Positions 63,346 to 64,000 of a stretch of 64,000 bases of DNA are shown here, in pieces. Where the stretch lies: positions 554,001 through 618,000 of the forward strand of contig OZ035961.1 of the NCBI GenBank assembly GCA_964034945.1. The letters run 5' to 3'. The translations under genes were made by a program, and so were the position numbers. Below the pieces are notes generated by a model that made no database searches, was not told the origin of the DNA, and saw only the letters and a list, made by a program, of their open reading frames with translations. Within the stretch, counting starts at the first letter, position 1; each line of letters begins with the position of its first letter. Source of the DNA: Chrysopilus asiliformis. Lineage: Eukaryota > Arthropoda > Insecta > Diptera > Rhagionidae.

Positions 63346-64000
63346 CACCAGGATTATCCGAAAGATTTGCCATTTTTTCCGTGTCATTTTTCGTAAATTC
63401 CTCTGAAGAGGGATTTGTATGGTAAAAAACGAGGAGGGTGAAGGAATGGCGGGTTATTTGTCATTCCTTACCCACTTTTCCATACAGTTTTCCTGAAAAC
63501 GTCGAATTATATTGAAAAAAATATTCATACACTCATACATTAAAATTCAATCGTACCACTTCTTCTTTCCTCCCTCATGCAAATTGATTTTTAAAATAGT
63601 CTGTTCTCGTATACTATAGAGTATTTGACGATTGCCCCCTGGCAATTGTAGTGTTTCTTATCCCTTTATTCGTTTTTTAAACAAAAGTTAGAATGAATAT
63701 AGCCAAATCTAACCCATGGTTCAAATTTTACTAAAGTTCTTGATATAACTCCTTTTTTCTGTTTGTAAAAACGGCTTAAGATACGATAGCTGTGCTTTTA
63801 GTAACTTCAACCCATTTGATTCGTTAGCTTATGGTAATCAAAGAGTCGTTTTGTGACATCAAAAATGAACCGACAAGTTAGGTTTAAAGCTGATTGACAA
63901 GCCCTTTCTGAAAAGAATCAATCAAATAATTACAATTGCGTGCTGATTTCAAAGGTTATTTCGTTTCGAACCATTTTTTGTGAATTCCTTTTTGTTTTTC
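63346..64000. other. AT-rich DNA to the right edge, nothing supported
   Basis: No ORF above 60 codons lies wholly here apart from the microsatellite shadow, and no repeat boundary was recognised. Confidence 0.5.

Noticed and set aside
63079..63406. Arg/Asp-rich and Cys/Leu-rich ORFs
   Set aside because: They are translations of the GTCT/GTCC microsatellite.

Overview
The window looks like intergenic and intronic DNA from an arthropod, most likely an insect and plausibly a fly. The reasons are an AT-rich base composition (roughly one third G+C by eye), canonical GT..AG spliceosomal introns, one chitin-binding (peritrophin-A type) gene with a very long intron, and many short DNA transposons. 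No rRNA, tRNA, CRISPR array or bacterial-type operon was seen. Nearly all ORFs of 60-130 codons appear to be chance or repeat translations.

Host gene. A secreted protein with two chitin-binding type-2 (CBM14) domains runs on the minus strand. Its first coding exon (21914-22001, start codon and signal peptide) is joined in phase across a 21,335-bp intron to a second exon (578 down to 1) that leaves the window still open. A short 5' UTR segment with a probable acceptor near 22061 suggests another intron upstream, so the promoter is probably further right.

Mobile DNA. The most striking structure is a pair of about 3.0-kb and 3.4-kb transposons (23007-26030 and 37326-40693) in opposite orientation, 11.3 kb apart. 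Each has terminal inverted repeats starting CACTCTAAACCAGA, a TA target duplication, and dense arrays of a palindromic CAGTAAAATTTACTG-like motif near both ends. Each carries remnants of the same small multi-exon gene, whose first exons resemble a SAM domain; no transposase is visible. A 346-bp miniature element at 1486-1831 shares the TIR start and TA duplication but has a different repeated motif. The region 17339-18797 is a hAT-type element (8-bp duplication) holding a palindromic TA element, itself interrupted by a PIF/Harbinger-like element, plus a further palindromic element. A second nest lies at 43161-43911. Other repeats are a dispersed family of about 400 bp with at least four copies, a perfect 41-bp inverted repeat near 60.8-61.1 kb, a SINE/LINE-3'-end-like tandem repeat at 28.7-29.2 kb, and microsatellites.

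The rest is AT-rich sequence in which no gene can be supported. A few slightly GC-richer ORF clusters (48.6-49.7 kb, 50.5-51.3 kb) and one possible spliced exon near 54.84 kb are recorded with low confidence.
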